From HK1 sp965220535 (lineage in GTDB: Bacteria; Pseudomonadota; Gammaproteobacteria; HK1), in assembly GCA_965220535.1 (NCBI GenBank), contig OZ244833.1, positions 2,666,001-2,730,000 of the forward strand: DNA of 64,000 nt, in the 5' to 3' direction. Below are positions 1-9,048 of this stretch, piece by piece. Position numbers and translations under genes: made by a program. Positions within the stretch are counted from its first letter, which is position 1, and each line of letters opens with the position of its first letter. The notes beneath the pieces were generated by a model. It was not told the DNA's origin. It worked only from the letters and a program-made list of their open reading frames with translations, and ran no database searches.

Positions 1-75
1 GACGACCTTCGAGAAAGATACTTGATCACCGAGAGAAGGGTTTTCGAAGCGGAAGAAGGAACGAGGGAAAGAGCG

Positions 76-207
76 ATGCGGGAAAACGAGCGCGAACAAC
101 TTCGCGACGAGATCGCCGAGCTCGTCGCACCCGCCGCCGGTTTCGCGATGTATGTCGCAGGCCTGACGGCAGGGATCGTCGATGGGTGCGACGAAAGAGG
201 TGAGTGA
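76..207 (+). CDS. Small unknown ORF upstream of ankyrin gene
   Basis: A short acidic reading frame of 43 aa if started at ATG 76, or 61 aa from a TTG at 22. It has a charged, helix-prone N-terminus and a hydrophobic stretch near its end. Its TGA (205-207) overlaps the start of the ankyrin gene, which suggests translational coupling. No family is recognised. The only support is this overlap and a weak purine-rich stretch before the ATG, so it may be spurious or the end of a gene that begins outside the window. Confidence 0.3.
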   Translation: MRENEREQLRDEIAELVAPAAGFAMYVAGLTAGIVDGCDERGE

Positions 208-929
208 TGATAAATAGCAACCTGCGGGGGCGATGGCTCGCCGGCGTGTGCCTCGCGATGGTCGCTATCGGGGCGCAAGCCTTTGGCGACCTGTTGCATG
301 AGGCAGCAGGGCGAGGTGATGTAGGCGAGATTCGTAAATTGATTGATCTAGGGGGCGATGTCAATGCCATCAATAAAGATGGCGCGACCCCTATGCACCA
401 TGCAGCAGTCAATGGGCGAATAGAGGCAATCAAGGCACTGGTAGATTTGGGGGGCGATGTCGATGCCCGTAGTAAAACAGGCATTACCCCTATGCACTAT
501 GCAGCCGGCAGTGGACGTGTAGAAGCAATCAAGGCACTGGCAGATTTGGGGGGCGATGTCAATGCCATCAATAATAAAGATGGCCTGCCCCCTATGCAAT
601 TTGCAGCCAGCAGTGGACATGTAGAGGCAATCAAGGCACTGGCAGGCCTGGGGGGCGATGTCAATGCCCGTAATAGAACAGGCGCGACCCCTATACACCT
701 TGCAGCCCTTTTTGGACGTGTAGAAGCAATCAAGGCACTGGCAGTCCTGGGGGGCGATGTCAATGCCCGTGATAGTGGAAATGGTACCCCTATGCACTAT
801 GCATCAGGCAAGAAGCATATAGAGGCAATCGAGGCACTGAAAGACCTAGGGGGCGATGTCAATGCGATAAATCAATATGGCGAAACCCCTAGCGATGTCT
901 GGGGTAATAATGTAAAGGAGAGCGAGTAA
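207..929 (+). CDS. Secreted ankyrin-repeat protein
   Basis: About 240 aa. The N-terminus has a basic start and a hydrophobic stretch ending in AIGAQA, a Sec signal peptide. It is followed by about six ankyrin repeats, each with the G(T)PMHYAA and V-EAIKAL-LGGDVNA consensus. The repeats are nearly identical in DNA (the GGGGGCGATGTCAATGCC core recurs about every 99 bp), so they look recently amplified. Ankyrin stacks mediate protein-protein binding; the partner is unknown. GTG 204 or ATG 207 can start it; ATG is preferred, with AGAGG upstream. Its stop overlaps the next gene (TAATG), so the two are probably co-translated. A second, larger ankyrin protein lies at 47451-49298. Confidence 0.8.
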   Translation: MINSNLRGRWLAGVCLAMVAIGAQAFGDLLHEAAGRGDVGEIRKLIDLGGDVNAINKDGATPMHHAAVNGRIEAIKALVDLGGDVDARSKTGITPMHYAAGSGRVEAIKALADLGGDVNAINNKDGLPPMQFAASSGHVEAIKALAGLGGDVNARNRTGATPIHLAALFGRVEAIKALAVLGGDVNARDSGNGTPMHYASGKKHIEAIEALKDLGGDVNAINQYGETPSDVWGNNVKESE

Positions 930-1342
930 TGACTGATACCTGCGCGGTATGCGGGGCATCGTATGACCCCGAAGGGGTGGTCTTGCGGGTGCTCGCAGAC
1001 CTCGCAGTGCCTACCCCAGACAATACCTGCCTCGTCTGCATTCAGGCGGGGGCACAGGAGGGCGACCCGTCCACCCCCGCGCACCCTCGCGATGTTGCCA
1101 CCCGCAAGGCAGATGACCTGATAGGTCAGATCGCTGTCAGCAAGCACACAGGCGACACGATTGACGATGATAGGCAATCGAATATGTACCACCATGCCAA
1201 GGTCGCCAGTGCCCTGGCGAAGTCAATCGGTATCCTCGCCGGCACTGCCTCGAAGGACATGAAGATTGAAGAGGGCACTCCCAAGACTATCGATATGCTG
1301 GGTCGCTGGTCTGGCGTATGGGGCGGGGCAATCATGGAATGA
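929..1342 (+). CDS. Unknown 137-aa protein with two CxxC pairs
   Basis: Starts at ATG 929, overlapping the ankyrin stop by one base and preceded by AAAGGAG at the proper distance. Two N-terminal pairs (C5/C8 and a second CxxC near residues 34-37) could bind a metal. The rest is mostly polar, with no signal peptide and no transmembrane segment. It is presumably made together with the secreted ankyrin protein, and ankyrin proteins are often paired with a partner, but I recognise no family and assign no function. Confidence 0.6.
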   Translation: MTDTCAVCGASYDPEGVVLRVLADLAVPTPDNTCLVCIQAGAQEGDPSTPAHPRDVATRKADDLIGQIAVSKHTGDTIDDDRQSNMYHHAKVASALAKSIGILAGTASKDMKIEEGTPKTIDMLGRWSGVWGGAIME

Positions 1343-1457
1343 AAGCCGCCGGTCAAAACGACGATCGTCTGTCGAGACGATCGGATTCGAAGTGAGCGAG
1401 CGCTCACTCTTCACCGAAGCGCTCACTTTTTACCGCAATAAAGAGGATCAAAAACCC

Positions 1458-2450
1458 GTGAAAACCCTTTGGAAGGTTCTGATCGCGATCTCTCCGCTCT
1501 TGGCGGTCTCCCCGGCGCTTAAGGCGCAACCGGCGGTGATCTACGATCTCGGCGGAAAATTCGATAAATCCTTCAGCGAGATGGCCTATACCGGGGCGAA
1601 ACGCTGGGGAGACGAAACCGGGCGGAAATTCTTGGAAGTCGAGCTGCAATCGGAAGCCCAGCGCGAGCAGACTTTGAGGCGTTTTGCCGAAAGAGGGGCC
1701 AATCCGGTGGTGATGGCCGGTTTCACTTTCGCCCAAACGCTCCAAGTCGTCGCGCCGGAGTATCCGGAAACGAATTTCGTCATCATCGATAGCGTGGTGG
1801 ATGCGCCGAACGTGCGCTCGGTGGTATTCAACGAGCACGAGGGCGGTTATTTGGTCGGGGTGATGGCGGGCTATGCAACGAAGACCGATACCGTGGGGGT
1901 CGTCGGGGGGATGGATATTCCCCTGATCCGAAGGATTGCCTGCGGCTATGCCTTGGGGGTCGAAGCCGCCAACCCCGAAGCGAGGGTGATTCGCAATATG
2001 ACGGGGACGACCTCGGCGGCATGGAACGATCCCATCAAAGGTGCGGAGCTGACCCGAGCGCAGGTGGCGCAAAAGGCGGATGTGGTATTCGCCGCCGCCG
2101 GGGGGACCAATATCGGCATTTTGCAGGCCGCGGCCGACGAGGGGATCTACGGCATCGGGGCCGACAGCAACCAGAACCACCTTCACCCGGGCTCGGTCCT
2201 GACCTCGATGCTCAAGCGAGTGGACAATATCGTCTACGAGGCGTTCAAAGGCGGCGAGGCCGCAAGCCCCGGGGTCGTCGTGATGGGGCTTGCCAACGGG
2301 GGGCTCGGGGTCGCTTTCGACGAGCACAACGCGAGCCTGGTCAGCGCCGAGATGAAGGCGGCGGTGGACGAGGCTTTCGCCGGCATCGCTTCGGGCGAGA
2401 TCATGGTGCACAACTACACCGACGACAGTAACTGCCCGGCGGATTCATGA
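1458..2450 (+). CDS. BMP-family ABC transporter substrate-binding protein
   Basis: About 330 aa, first gene of a four-gene ABC import operon. GTG 1458 is chosen because AGAGGA lies just upstream and it directly precedes a signal peptide (KTLWKVLIAI... ending SPALKA); the frame is open further upstream but does not look coding. The mature part has the Bmp/Med/PnrA layout: DLGGKFDKSFSEMAYTGA at the N-terminus, then VMAGFTFAQ, VGVVGGMDIP and GIGADSNQ. Family members bind purine nucleosides or related compounds in the periplasm or lipid-anchored. No lipobox Cys is seen, so this one is probably soluble and periplasmic. It overlaps the ATPase gene by ATGA. Confidence 0.9.
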   Translation: MKTLWKVLIAISPLLAVSPALKAQPAVIYDLGGKFDKSFSEMAYTGAKRWGDETGRKFLEVELQSEAQREQTLRRFAERGANPVVMAGFTFAQTLQVVAPEYPETNFVIIDSVVDAPNVRSVVFNEHEGGYLVGVMAGYATKTDTVGVVGGMDIPLIRRIACGYALGVEAANPEARVIRNMTGTTSAAWNDPIKGAELTRAQVAQKADVVFAAAGGTNIGILQAAADEGIYGIGADSNQNHLHPGSVLTSMLKRVDNIVYEAFKGGEAASPGVVVMGLANGGLGVAFDEHNASLVSAEMKAAVDEAFAGIASGEIMVHNYTDDSNCPADS

Positions 2451-4015
2451 ATCCGACTTCGTCCGCGCAAAGCCCGCCGGACGCCCCGCCGCCGCCCGTA
2501 GCGGCCATCGAATTGCGGGGGATCTCGCGGGCTTTCGGCTCCGTGCAGGCTAACCGGGATATCGATCTCGTCGTCATGCCGGGGACGATTCACGGCATCG
2601 TCGGGGAAAACGGCGCGGGCAAATCGACCCTGGTTTCGATCCTCTACGGCTTTTATCGCGCGGATCGGGGCGAAATTCTCATCGACGGTCGGCCGGTGGC
2701 TATCCACGACAGCCAAGCCGCGATCGCCGCCGGCATCGGCATGGTCTTCCAGCATTTCAAGTTGGTGGAGAACTTCACCGTCTTGGAAAATATCGTCTTG
2801 GGATCGGAAGGAGGCGCTCTGATACGCCCTTGCCTTGCCAAGGCGCGCCAAAGCCTGGTCGATCTCGAGCGGGAATACGATTTGGAAGCGCCGCCGGATG
2901 CCCGCATCGAGGATCTTTCGATCGGGCAGCGCCAAAGGGTCGAGATCTTGAAGGCCCTCTACCGCAAAGCCCGGGTGTTGATCCTTGACGAGCCGACCGG
3001 GGTGCTGACTCCCGCCGAAGCCGACCGCCTCTTCCGCATCCTGCGCCGACTGCGCAACGAAGGCAAGACCGTCATCCTGATCACCCATAAGTTGCGCGAG
3101 ATCATGGAGGTCACCGATACCGTTTCGGTGATGCGTCGGGGCGAGATGCTGGCGACGGTGGCCACGGCCTCGACCGATATCGAGTCCTTGGCCGAGCGCA
3201 TGGTCGGACGCAAGGTGCTGTTGCATATCGACAAATCCCCGGCTCGCCCGGGCGAGACCCTGCTCGAAGTCGAGGATCTGCGCCTCGAGGCCTCCGCCGA
3301 CACCCCCGCCCCGCGCTTGGCCGGTATCGACTTCGCCTTGCGCGCCGGTGAGATCTTGGGGATAGCCGGGGTCGCCGGCAACGGCCAATCGGAACTGCTC
3401 GAAGTTCTCGGCGGCTATCGCCCGGCAAAGGGAAGCATCCGCATCAAAGGGCGCGAGGTCGCGCTGTCCGGGAGCGGCGGCGATGTCCGGGCCAGGCGGA
3501 GTTCGGGCCTTGCCCATATCCCCGAAGATCGCCAGGGTGCGGGGCTCGTCATGGAATTCTCGGTGCCGGAAAACGCCTTTTTGGGCTATCACCGCGCCTC
3601 GGAATACGGTCGCGGTCCGATGCTGGACTTGCAGGCGATCCGCACCGAAGCGAAGAAGCATATCGAGCGTTTCGATATCCGCCCGCCCGATATCACCCTT
3701 CCGGCCAAGGATTTTTCCGGCGGCAACCAACAAAAGATCGTGGTGGCGAGGGAGATCGGAGCCGAGCCGGATATTTTGCTGATCGGCCAGCCCACCAGGG
3801 GCGTCGATATCGGAGCGATCGAATTCATCCACCGCCGGATCATCGCCTTGCGCGATGCGGGCAAGGCGATCTTGTTGGTATCGGTGGAGTTGGAGGAGAT
3901 TTTGTCGTTGGCGGATCGAATCATGGTGATGTTCGGCGGCCGCATCATGGGCGAGCGCTTGGCCGAGCAGACCGACGAGCGGGAGCTGGGATTGTTGATG
4001 GCCGGTGTCGTTTAG
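2447..4015 (+). CDS. Sugar/nucleoside-type ABC transporter, double ATPase subunit
   Basis: 522 aa with two fused nucleotide-binding halves, as in the RbsA/YufO class. The N-terminal half has Walker A GENGAGKS (53-60), signature LSIGQRQ and Walker B VLILDEPTGVL. The C-terminal half has a degenerate P-loop (GVAGNGQSE) but a good signature (DFSGGNQQK) and a Walker B variant ending in IGQPTRGVD, with Gln-Pro where Asp-Glu is usual. This is common in the second half of such proteins, so only one site is expected to be fully active. It overlaps the binding-protein gene by 4 bp and sits 15 bp before the first permease. It energises import together with the two flanking permeases. Confidence 0.93.
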   Translation: MNPTSSAQSPPDAPPPPVAAIELRGISRAFGSVQANRDIDLVVMPGTIHGIVGENGAGKSTLVSILYGFYRADRGEILIDGRPVAIHDSQAAIAAGIGMVFQHFKLVENFTVLENIVLGSEGGALIRPCLAKARQSLVDLEREYDLEAPPDARIEDLSIGQRQRVEILKALYRKARVLILDEPTGVLTPAEADRLFRILRRLRNEGKTVILITHKLREIMEVTDTVSVMRRGEMLATVATASTDIESLAERMVGRKVLLHIDKSPARPGETLLEVEDLRLEASADTPAPRLAGIDFALRAGEILGIAGVAGNGQSELLEVLGGYRPAKGSIRIKGREVALSGSGGDVRARRSSGLAHIPEDRQGAGLVMEFSVPENAFLGYHRASEYGRGPMLDLQAIRTEAKKHIERFDIRPPDITLPAKDFSGGNQQKIVVAREIGAEPDILLIGQPTRGVDIGAIEFIHRRIIALRDAGKAILLVSVELEEILSLADRIMVMFGGRIMGERLAEQTDERELGLLMAGVV

Positions 4016-4030
4016 ACAAGGATCCGTCCG

Positions 4031-5134
4031 ATGCCGCAGACCATATCGGGCCGGATCGAAGTCATTTTGATTCCTCTCGTATCGCTTCTTTTAGCCTTCT
4101 CGATCAGCGCCTTGCTCATCGCCGCCATCGGCGAGGATCCTTTGGAAGCCGCAATATTGATGGTCGACGGCGCCTTGGGATCGGCATACGGATGGGGTTA
4201 TACGCTCTATTACGCGACCAATTTCATCTTCATGGGCTTGGCCTTCGCCGTGGCTTTTCATGCGCGCTTGTTCAATATCGGGGGCGAGGGTCAGGCCATG
4301 CTCGGGGCGTTGGGCACGGCGCTCGTCGCCCTCCATATCCCGTGGCCGCATTGGAGCCTGGCCTTGGTCGGCTGCGCGCTCGGGGCGGCGCTGTTCGGCG
4401 CTTTTTGGGCGCTGATCCCGGCTTGGATGCAGGCCCGCCGCGGCAGCCATATCGTGATCACCACGATCATGTTCAACTTCATCGCCGCCGCTTTGCTCAA
4501 CTATCTGCTGGTCAATATCATGCGCCCGCAAGGGTCGATCGCCCCCGGCAGCGCACTTTTCCCCCAAGCGGTTCATCTGCCGACCCTGCACGACATGCTC
4601 GGCCCCTTGGGTTTCGCCTTCTCCAAATCCACTCCGGCCAATATCACCCTCTTTTTATCCTTGGCGGCGGCGTTTTTCCTGTGGGTTTTTATCTGGCGGA
4701 CCCGTATCGGCTACGAAATTCGCACCCTCGGGCATTCCGAAAACGCCGCTCGCTACGCCGGTATCGACCCTTTTCGGATCACGCTGATCGCGATGGCGTT
4801 GTCCGGAGCCCTTGCCGGTCTGATGGCGATCAACGCCACCTTGGGGGAGAGCGAGCGGTTGATCCTCAACCCCACCGAAGGCGCAGGCTTCATCGGTATC
4901 GCCGTCGCCCTGATGGGTCGATGCCATCCCTTCGGGATTGTGCTCGCCTCGATCTTGTTCGGCTTCCTCTACCAAGGCGGGGCGGAACTCGCCTTGTGGA
5001 CGTCGGTCCCCCGCGAACTGATCGTCGTCATCCAAGCCCTCGTCATTCTCTTCACCGGTGCCCTCGACAATATGGTGCGCATGCCGATCGAGCGCTTTTT
5101 CGCGTGGACCAAGCGGTCCGGGAGCAGGCCATGA
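4031..5134 (+). CDS. BMP-type ABC transporter permease 1 (YufP-like)
   Basis: 367 aa, strongly hydrophobic with about eight to ten membrane helices. It is in the branched-chain/ribose permease superfamily (BPD_transp_2), with motifs such as FNIGGEGQAMLGA and GHSENAARYAGI, the EAA-like cytoplasmic loop typical of the YufP branch. Together with the next gene it would form the heterodimeric membrane channel for the BMP-type binding protein. Its end overlaps the start of permease 2 by ATGA. Confidence 0.92.
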   Translation: MPQTISGRIEVILIPLVSLLLAFSISALLIAAIGEDPLEAAILMVDGALGSAYGWGYTLYYATNFIFMGLAFAVAFHARLFNIGGEGQAMLGALGTALVALHIPWPHWSLALVGCALGAALFGAFWALIPAWMQARRGSHIVITTIMFNFIAAALLNYLLVNIMRPQGSIAPGSALFPQAVHLPTLHDMLGPLGFAFSKSTPANITLFLSLAAAFFLWVFIWRTRIGYEIRTLGHSENAARYAGIDPFRITLIAMALSGALAGLMAINATLGESERLILNPTEGAGFIGIAVALMGRCHPFGIVLASILFGFLYQGGAELALWTSVPRELIVVIQALVILFTGALDNMVRMPIERFFAWTKRSGSRP

Positions 5135-6111
5135 GCGCTTTCGCCGCCGACCTCCTCCCGGTTCTCGATTCCACGCTGCGGCTTTCGACCCCCTTGCTGC
5201 TGGCGTGCCTGGCCGGTCTTTTTTCCGAGCGGGCGGGGATTTTCGATATCGGTCTCGAGGGCAAGATGCTGGCGGCGGCCTTTTTCTCCGCCGCCGTCGC
5301 TTTTCTCACCGAATCGGCATGGACGGGACTTGCCGCCGGCGTTCTCGCCTCCGTGCTGCTGGCATCGCTGCACGGCCTGGTTTCGATCGGCTTTCGCGGC
5401 AACCAGCTGATCTCCGGGATCGCGATCAACTTTCTCGCCGCCGGCATGACCGCCCTCGTCGCCAAGAGTTGGTTCGGGCTCGGCGGGCATACCCCGGCGC
5501 TCGCCGGAGCGAGTCGTTTCGACGCCTTGCATTTGCCGCTCGCCGGGAGCATGGCCGGGGTGCCCGTCGTCGGCCCCTTCTATACGGAGCTGATATCGGG
5601 ACATACGATCTTGGTCTATCTATCCTTGGCTCTCGTGCCGACGACGTGGTGGATCCTTTACCGAACGCGTTTGGGACTGCGCCTGCGGGCGGCGGGCGAA
5701 GCGCCGGATGCGGTAGATACCGCAGGAGTCTCGGTCGTCGGTCTGCGCTATATCGCCGTGATCCTGTGCGGCGTTCTATGCGGCTTGGCCGGAGCCTATA
5801 TGGCCACCGGATTGCATGCCGGTTTCGTCAACGACATGACCGCCGGTCGCGGATTCATCGCCTTGGCCGCGCTCGTTTTCGCTAAATGGCGCCCATGGGC
5901 CGCGTTGTGGACCTGCCTGCTCTTCGGCTTCTTGCAGGCCTTGTCCTTGCGCCCCGATCTTTTCGAACGCCATTTTTCCATCCCCCTGCAGTTGCAGCTC
6001 CTCGACGCTCTGCCCTATATTTTGACGGTGGTGATCCTCGCCGGTTTCGTCGGCAAGGCCGTTCCCCCCCGCGCCTGCGGTGTACCCTACGTCAAGGGCG
6101 GCACCGGCTAG
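5131..6111 (+). CDS. BMP-type ABC transporter permease 2 (YufQ-like)
   Basis: 326 aa starting at ATG 5131, which overlaps the previous stop; the frame is open upstream only because it runs over permease 1. It has about eight to ten hydrophobic segments, with the YufQ hallmark FDIGLEGKMLAAAFF near the N-terminus and RAAGEAPDAVDTAGV in the central loop. Last gene of the importer operon; about 95 bp of non-coding DNA separate it from an AT-richer cassette. Substrate is inferred to be nucleoside-like from the family only. Confidence 0.92.
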   Translation: MSAFAADLLPVLDSTLRLSTPLLLACLAGLFSERAGIFDIGLEGKMLAAAFFSAAVAFLTESAWTGLAAGVLASVLLASLHGLVSIGFRGNQLISGIAINFLAAGMTALVAKSWFGLGGHTPALAGASRFDALHLPLAGSMAGVPVVGPFYTELISGHTILVYLSLALVPTTWWILYRTRLGLRLRAAGEAPDAVDTAGVSVVGLRYIAVILCGVLCGLAGAYMATGLHAGFVNDMTAGRGFIALAALVFAKWRPWAALWTCLLFGFLQALSLRPDLFERHFSIPLQLQLLDALPYILTVVILAGFVGKAVPPRACGVPYVKGGTG

Positions 6112-6207
6112 CCGACGCTCCTTTTCTCGATGAGATATATAGAAGCCGGTTGAATTTTTGACGCCGAGTACCCATCTATTTTCAAATGAGACTGGGATCG
6201 CCTTTCG

Positions 6208-6597
6208 ATGACCGATGACAAGATTGAAATCTATCGTCAACGCTACGAGACTTTTCGGCATCTCGACAAACTGCGTTGGCAAATGCTGCAGATCCTGGTT
6301 GCGATTTTCTCCGCCACGGCTTTGCTTTTGCGATATACACCCGATCCTATTGAATGGTGGTTCTATGGATCGCTCGGTGTTATCTTGATCGTTGTTGGAT
6401 TTGTGATGTTACGGATCGGCGCAGGCATTCAAGCCAATAACGTTGTTTTGAAGAAAACCGCCGAGATCATTGGAGATGATGGTATTCCCGACCTATCCAA
6501 TCGCTGGGAATCAGTGGCTCACGGGATCGCGGTTCTCGTCGTTATGTTGGGAGCCATATTGATTGGGGTATCGATTTGTAAGGCGTTTATGCCTTAG
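6208..6597 (+). CDS. Three-TM membrane protein paired with a TIR protein
   Basis: 129 aa. After a short charged N-terminal helix there are three hydrophobic segments (about 24-42, 51-71 and 104-124), with a soluble stretch between the second and third. I do not recognise a named family; the layout recalls the small membrane effectors found beside nucleotide-signalling or TIR sensors in defence islands. Base composition is clearly AT-richer than the flanking transporter and paa genes, suggesting acquisition. Its TAG stop is embedded in the AGGAGG of the TIR gene that starts 9 bp later, so the two are very likely one transcriptional and functional unit. Confidence 0.75.
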   Translation: MTDDKIEIYRQRYETFRHLDKLRWQMLQILVAIFSATALLLRYTPDPIEWWFYGSLGVILIVVGFVMLRIGAGIQANNVVLKKTAEIIGDDGIPDLSNRWESVAHGIAVLVVMLGAILIGVSICKAFMP

Positions 6598-6606
6598 GAG
6601 GCTGGG

Positions 6607-7209
6607 ATGACGAAGGTTTTTGTGAGCTATCATCACGAGAATGATCAGGGCTACAAAGATTACCTCTCCGGGATCGCTAGCTGCGGATTTTTTGAGGATA
6701 AATCCGTTAAAGTTGGCGACATCGGTGATGATTTGTCGAGTGAGACCATAAGACAGAAAATACGAGACGAATATCTACAAGACACCCAAGTAACCATCTT
6801 GCTGTGCGGTAGGGGAACTCGCTTCCGAAAACATATCGACTGGGAGTTAAAGTCGTCGATGATCGATGGAAAAATCAATCGGAGGTCGGGTATTTTGATC
6901 ATTGATCTTCCGAGCACGTCATCAACGATGGGGTGCGTCGGTCTTCCGGGAGAGAGGAGAGTCGTTTATCCGGACTACGCTCAGCATTGGAACGTTAGAT
7001 TGACCAAAAATCAATTTCAACTCCAATATCCTGCGATGCCCGAACGAATAATCGACAACTTGGTAAATCCAAAGGTCCGAATGTCCGTTGTGCAGTGGCA
7101 TCGAATAGAACGACATCCCCGTATTCTAAAATGGCTTATTGATGCCAGTGCAGCTGTAGGATACACGAACGAATACGATCTCACGCTGCCAATGCGCAAA
7201 AGAAACTAA
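6607..7209 (+). CDS. TIR-like (ThsB/DUF1863-type) protein
   Basis: 200 aa. Residues 1-130 match the TIR-like fold of the MTH538/ThsB group: VFVSYHHEND at the N-terminus, the strand VTILLCGRGT around 62-71, and a Trp-Glu pair (W79-E80) in HIDWELKSSM, where ThsB proteins carry the conserved acidic residue. These enzymes act on NAD or make a signal nucleotide on phage infection. The C-terminal 70 residues are not recognised. RBS AGGAGG overlaps the stop of the membrane-protein gene. No ThsA (SIR2/Macro plus SLOG) is adjacent, so this is not a classical Thoeris pair; the 3-TM neighbour may be the effector (inference). Confidence 0.8.
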   Translation: MTKVFVSYHHENDQGYKDYLSGIASCGFFEDKSVKVGDIGDDLSSETIRQKIRDEYLQDTQVTILLCGRGTRFRKHIDWELKSSMIDGKINRRSGILIIDLPSTSSTMGCVGLPGERRVVYPDYAQHWNVRLTKNQFQLQYPAMPERIIDNLVNPKVRMSVVQWHRIERHPRILKWLIDASAAVGYTNEYDLTLPMRKRN

Positions 7210-7569
7210 ATATAAAATTGGATTTTGGAACTGCCGAGTAGGAACAGCAGGAGCCGTATATCTCAAAAAGGCATCCGGGATATCCCAATCAATACCTCTT
7301 CGGGTGCGCAGAGCTAGGTGCTGACCCCGATCTCGTCGGGAAGGCGTTCGGAAGACGATAGCGCACCGCGGGTTGCCACTTCGAAGGGTCGGTATCCTCA
7401 GAATTAACAGGCGTGGAGAGAGGGAGCCATTCATCCGACTCTCTGCCCTGCTGAAGATATAGACTAGGGACAATCCGTATATCCTTACAAAATACGAACC
7501 CCGATAATATTCGGGCGCATCGGCTCTCAAGTGGCAGATGCATCGACCGAGGACAAGGAGAACCGACCC
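7210..7569 (+). other. Non-coding gap upstream of paaA
   Basis: About 360 bp between the TIR gene and the preferred paaA start. It is moderately AT-rich at its left end and must hold the paaABCDE promoter. I could not identify a convincing -10/-35 pair or a PaaR/PaaX operator by eye, and no coding frame looks real here. Confidence 0.5.
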
Positions 7570-8547
7570 GTGCCCACGCATACGAATCCGCTCGAGGGCG
7601 ATGACGAGCGCAAGCGGCAGGCGTTTCAAGCGCGTATCGATGCCGGCGAGAAGATCGAGCCCCAAGATTGGATGCCTGATGACTATCGGCGGACCTTGAT
7701 CCGTCAGATCGGGCAGCACGCCCATTCCGAAATCGTCGGGCAGTTGCCCGAGGGCAATTGGATCGGCCGCGCTCCGACCTTGGAGCGCAAGGCGATTTTG
7801 CTGGCCAAGGTCCAAGACGAGGCGGGGCACGGTCTTTATCTTTATTGCGCCGCCGAAACCTTGGGGGTTTCGCGGGACGATCTGACGGTGCAGCTGCTCG
7901 ACGAGCGCATGAAATACAGCTCGATCTTCAACTACCCGACCCTGACCTGGGCCGATGTCGGGGCCATCGGTTGGCTCGTCGACGGCGCGGCGATCATGAA
8001 CCAAGTGCCGCTCCAGCGCTGCTCTTACGGGCCTTATGCGCGGGCCATGATTCGTATCTGCAAGGAGGAATCCTTCCATCAGCGTCAGGGCTTCGATATC
8101 ATGCTCAAAATGGCCCGCGGCAGCGCCGCGCAGCGGCGTATGGCGCAGGATGCGCTGGATCGTTTTTGGTACCCCACGCTGATGATGTTCGGCCCTCCGG
8201 ATCGAGACAGCGTTCATTCGCAACGCTCGATCGCTTGGAAGATCAAGTTCGATACCAACGACGATCTGCGCCGGAAATTCGTGGACCAAACGGCGCCGCA
8301 GGCCGATTTCCTCGGCCTTTCGATCCCCGATCCGAATTTGCGCTGGAACCCGGACAAGCAAGGCTATGATTTCAGCGATCCCGATTGGGAGGAGTTTTTC
8401 GCGGTGATCAAAGGCCAAGGCCCGTGCAATCGCGAACGCTTGGCGGCTCGGCGAAAGGCTTGGGAGGAGGGCCGGTGGGTGCGCGAGGCCTTGCTCGCCC
8501 ACGCGCGCAAGGCCGCCGCTCGCAGCGACGGCGACAAAGCCGCCTGA
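7570..8547 (+). CDS. paaA: Phenylacetyl-CoA epoxidase subunit A
   Basis: 325 aa. Catalytic di-iron subunit of the PaaABCE monooxygenase, which converts phenylacetyl-CoA to its ring-1,2-epoxide. The segments QDWMPDDYRRTLIRQIGQHA, EIVGQLPEGNWI and VQDEAGHGLY are diagnostic. Iron-ligand motifs are DEAGH (83-87) and EESFH (166-170). GTG 7570 is preferred because AAGGAG ends 9 bp upstream; an in-frame GTG at 7531 lacks such a site. First of five genes in the order A-B-C-D-E, the usual bacterial order. Confidence 0.97.
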   Translation: MPTHTNPLEGDDERKRQAFQARIDAGEKIEPQDWMPDDYRRTLIRQIGQHAHSEIVGQLPEGNWIGRAPTLERKAILLAKVQDEAGHGLYLYCAAETLGVSRDDLTVQLLDERMKYSSIFNYPTLTWADVGAIGWLVDGAAIMNQVPLQRCSYGPYARAMIRICKEESFHQRQGFDIMLKMARGSAAQRRMAQDALDRFWYPTLMMFGPPDRDSVHSQRSIAWKIKFDTNDDLRRKFVDQTAPQADFLGLSIPDPNLRWNPDKQGYDFSDPDWEEFFAVIKGQGPCNRERLAARRKAWEEGRWVREALLAHARKAAARSDGDKAA

Positions 8548-8598
8548 GCAGCCCGCCCGGCAAGCCCTCCCGACAAGCCAGAAGAGGTGCGTGGAAAA

Positions 8599-9030
8599 GT
8601 GGCTAACGACGATTTGCCCGCGGGAAAAAACGAGCCCTCTGAGATCGACAAGGCGATCGGCAAGGCGATCGACAAGGGGATCGACAAAGGGACCGGCAAA
8701 GGGCAAGGGGCTTTCGCAGCCGAAAGCGATCCCGCTGCCGATGCCCGTCGGCATGAGTGGCCGCTATGGGAGGTTTTCGTACGCGGTCGGCACGGCATGA
8801 GCCATCGTCATGTCGGCTCCTTGCACGCCGCCGATGCGCAGATGGCCCTCAAGAACGCCCGCGATGTCTACACCCGCCGCCGCGAAGGGGTCTCGATCTG
8901 GGTGGTGAAGTCGCGCGCGATCACCGCTTCGACCCCCGCCGACAAAGAGGCTTTTTTCGAGCCTGCGGACAATAAACTCTACCGCCACCCGAGTTTTTTC
9001 GATATCCCCGACGAAGCGGGGGCGATGTGA
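8599..9030 (+). CDS. paaB: Phenylacetyl-CoA epoxidase subunit B with repeat-bearing N-terminal extension
   Basis: The C-terminal 95 residues are canonical PaaB (WPLWEVFVRG, HRHVGSLHAADAQMALKNA, IWVVKS, YRHPSFF), the small bridging subunit of the epoxidase. About 50 extra N-terminal residues include a short low-complexity run of KAIDKG-like repeats encoded by near-identical 12-18 bp units (about 8640-8705). Family members are usually about 95 aa. GAAGAGG before GTG 8599 supports that start; GTG 8587 is also possible, and the native start could be further down if the repeat is untranslated. Confidence 0.93.
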   Translation: MANDDLPAGKNEPSEIDKAIGKAIDKGIDKGTGKGQGAFAAESDPAADARRHEWPLWEVFVRGRHGMSHRHVGSLHAADAQMALKNARDVYTRRREGVSIWVVKSRAITASTPADKEAFFEPADNKLYRHPSFFDIPDEAGAM

Positions 9031-9048
9031 CCCTTGTGCCCCTTTGCG

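Noticed and set aside
6607..7209. Classical Thoeris system
   Set aside because: ThsB-like TIR protein is present, but no ThsA (SIR2/SLOG) is encoded adjacently; the partner is a small membrane protein.
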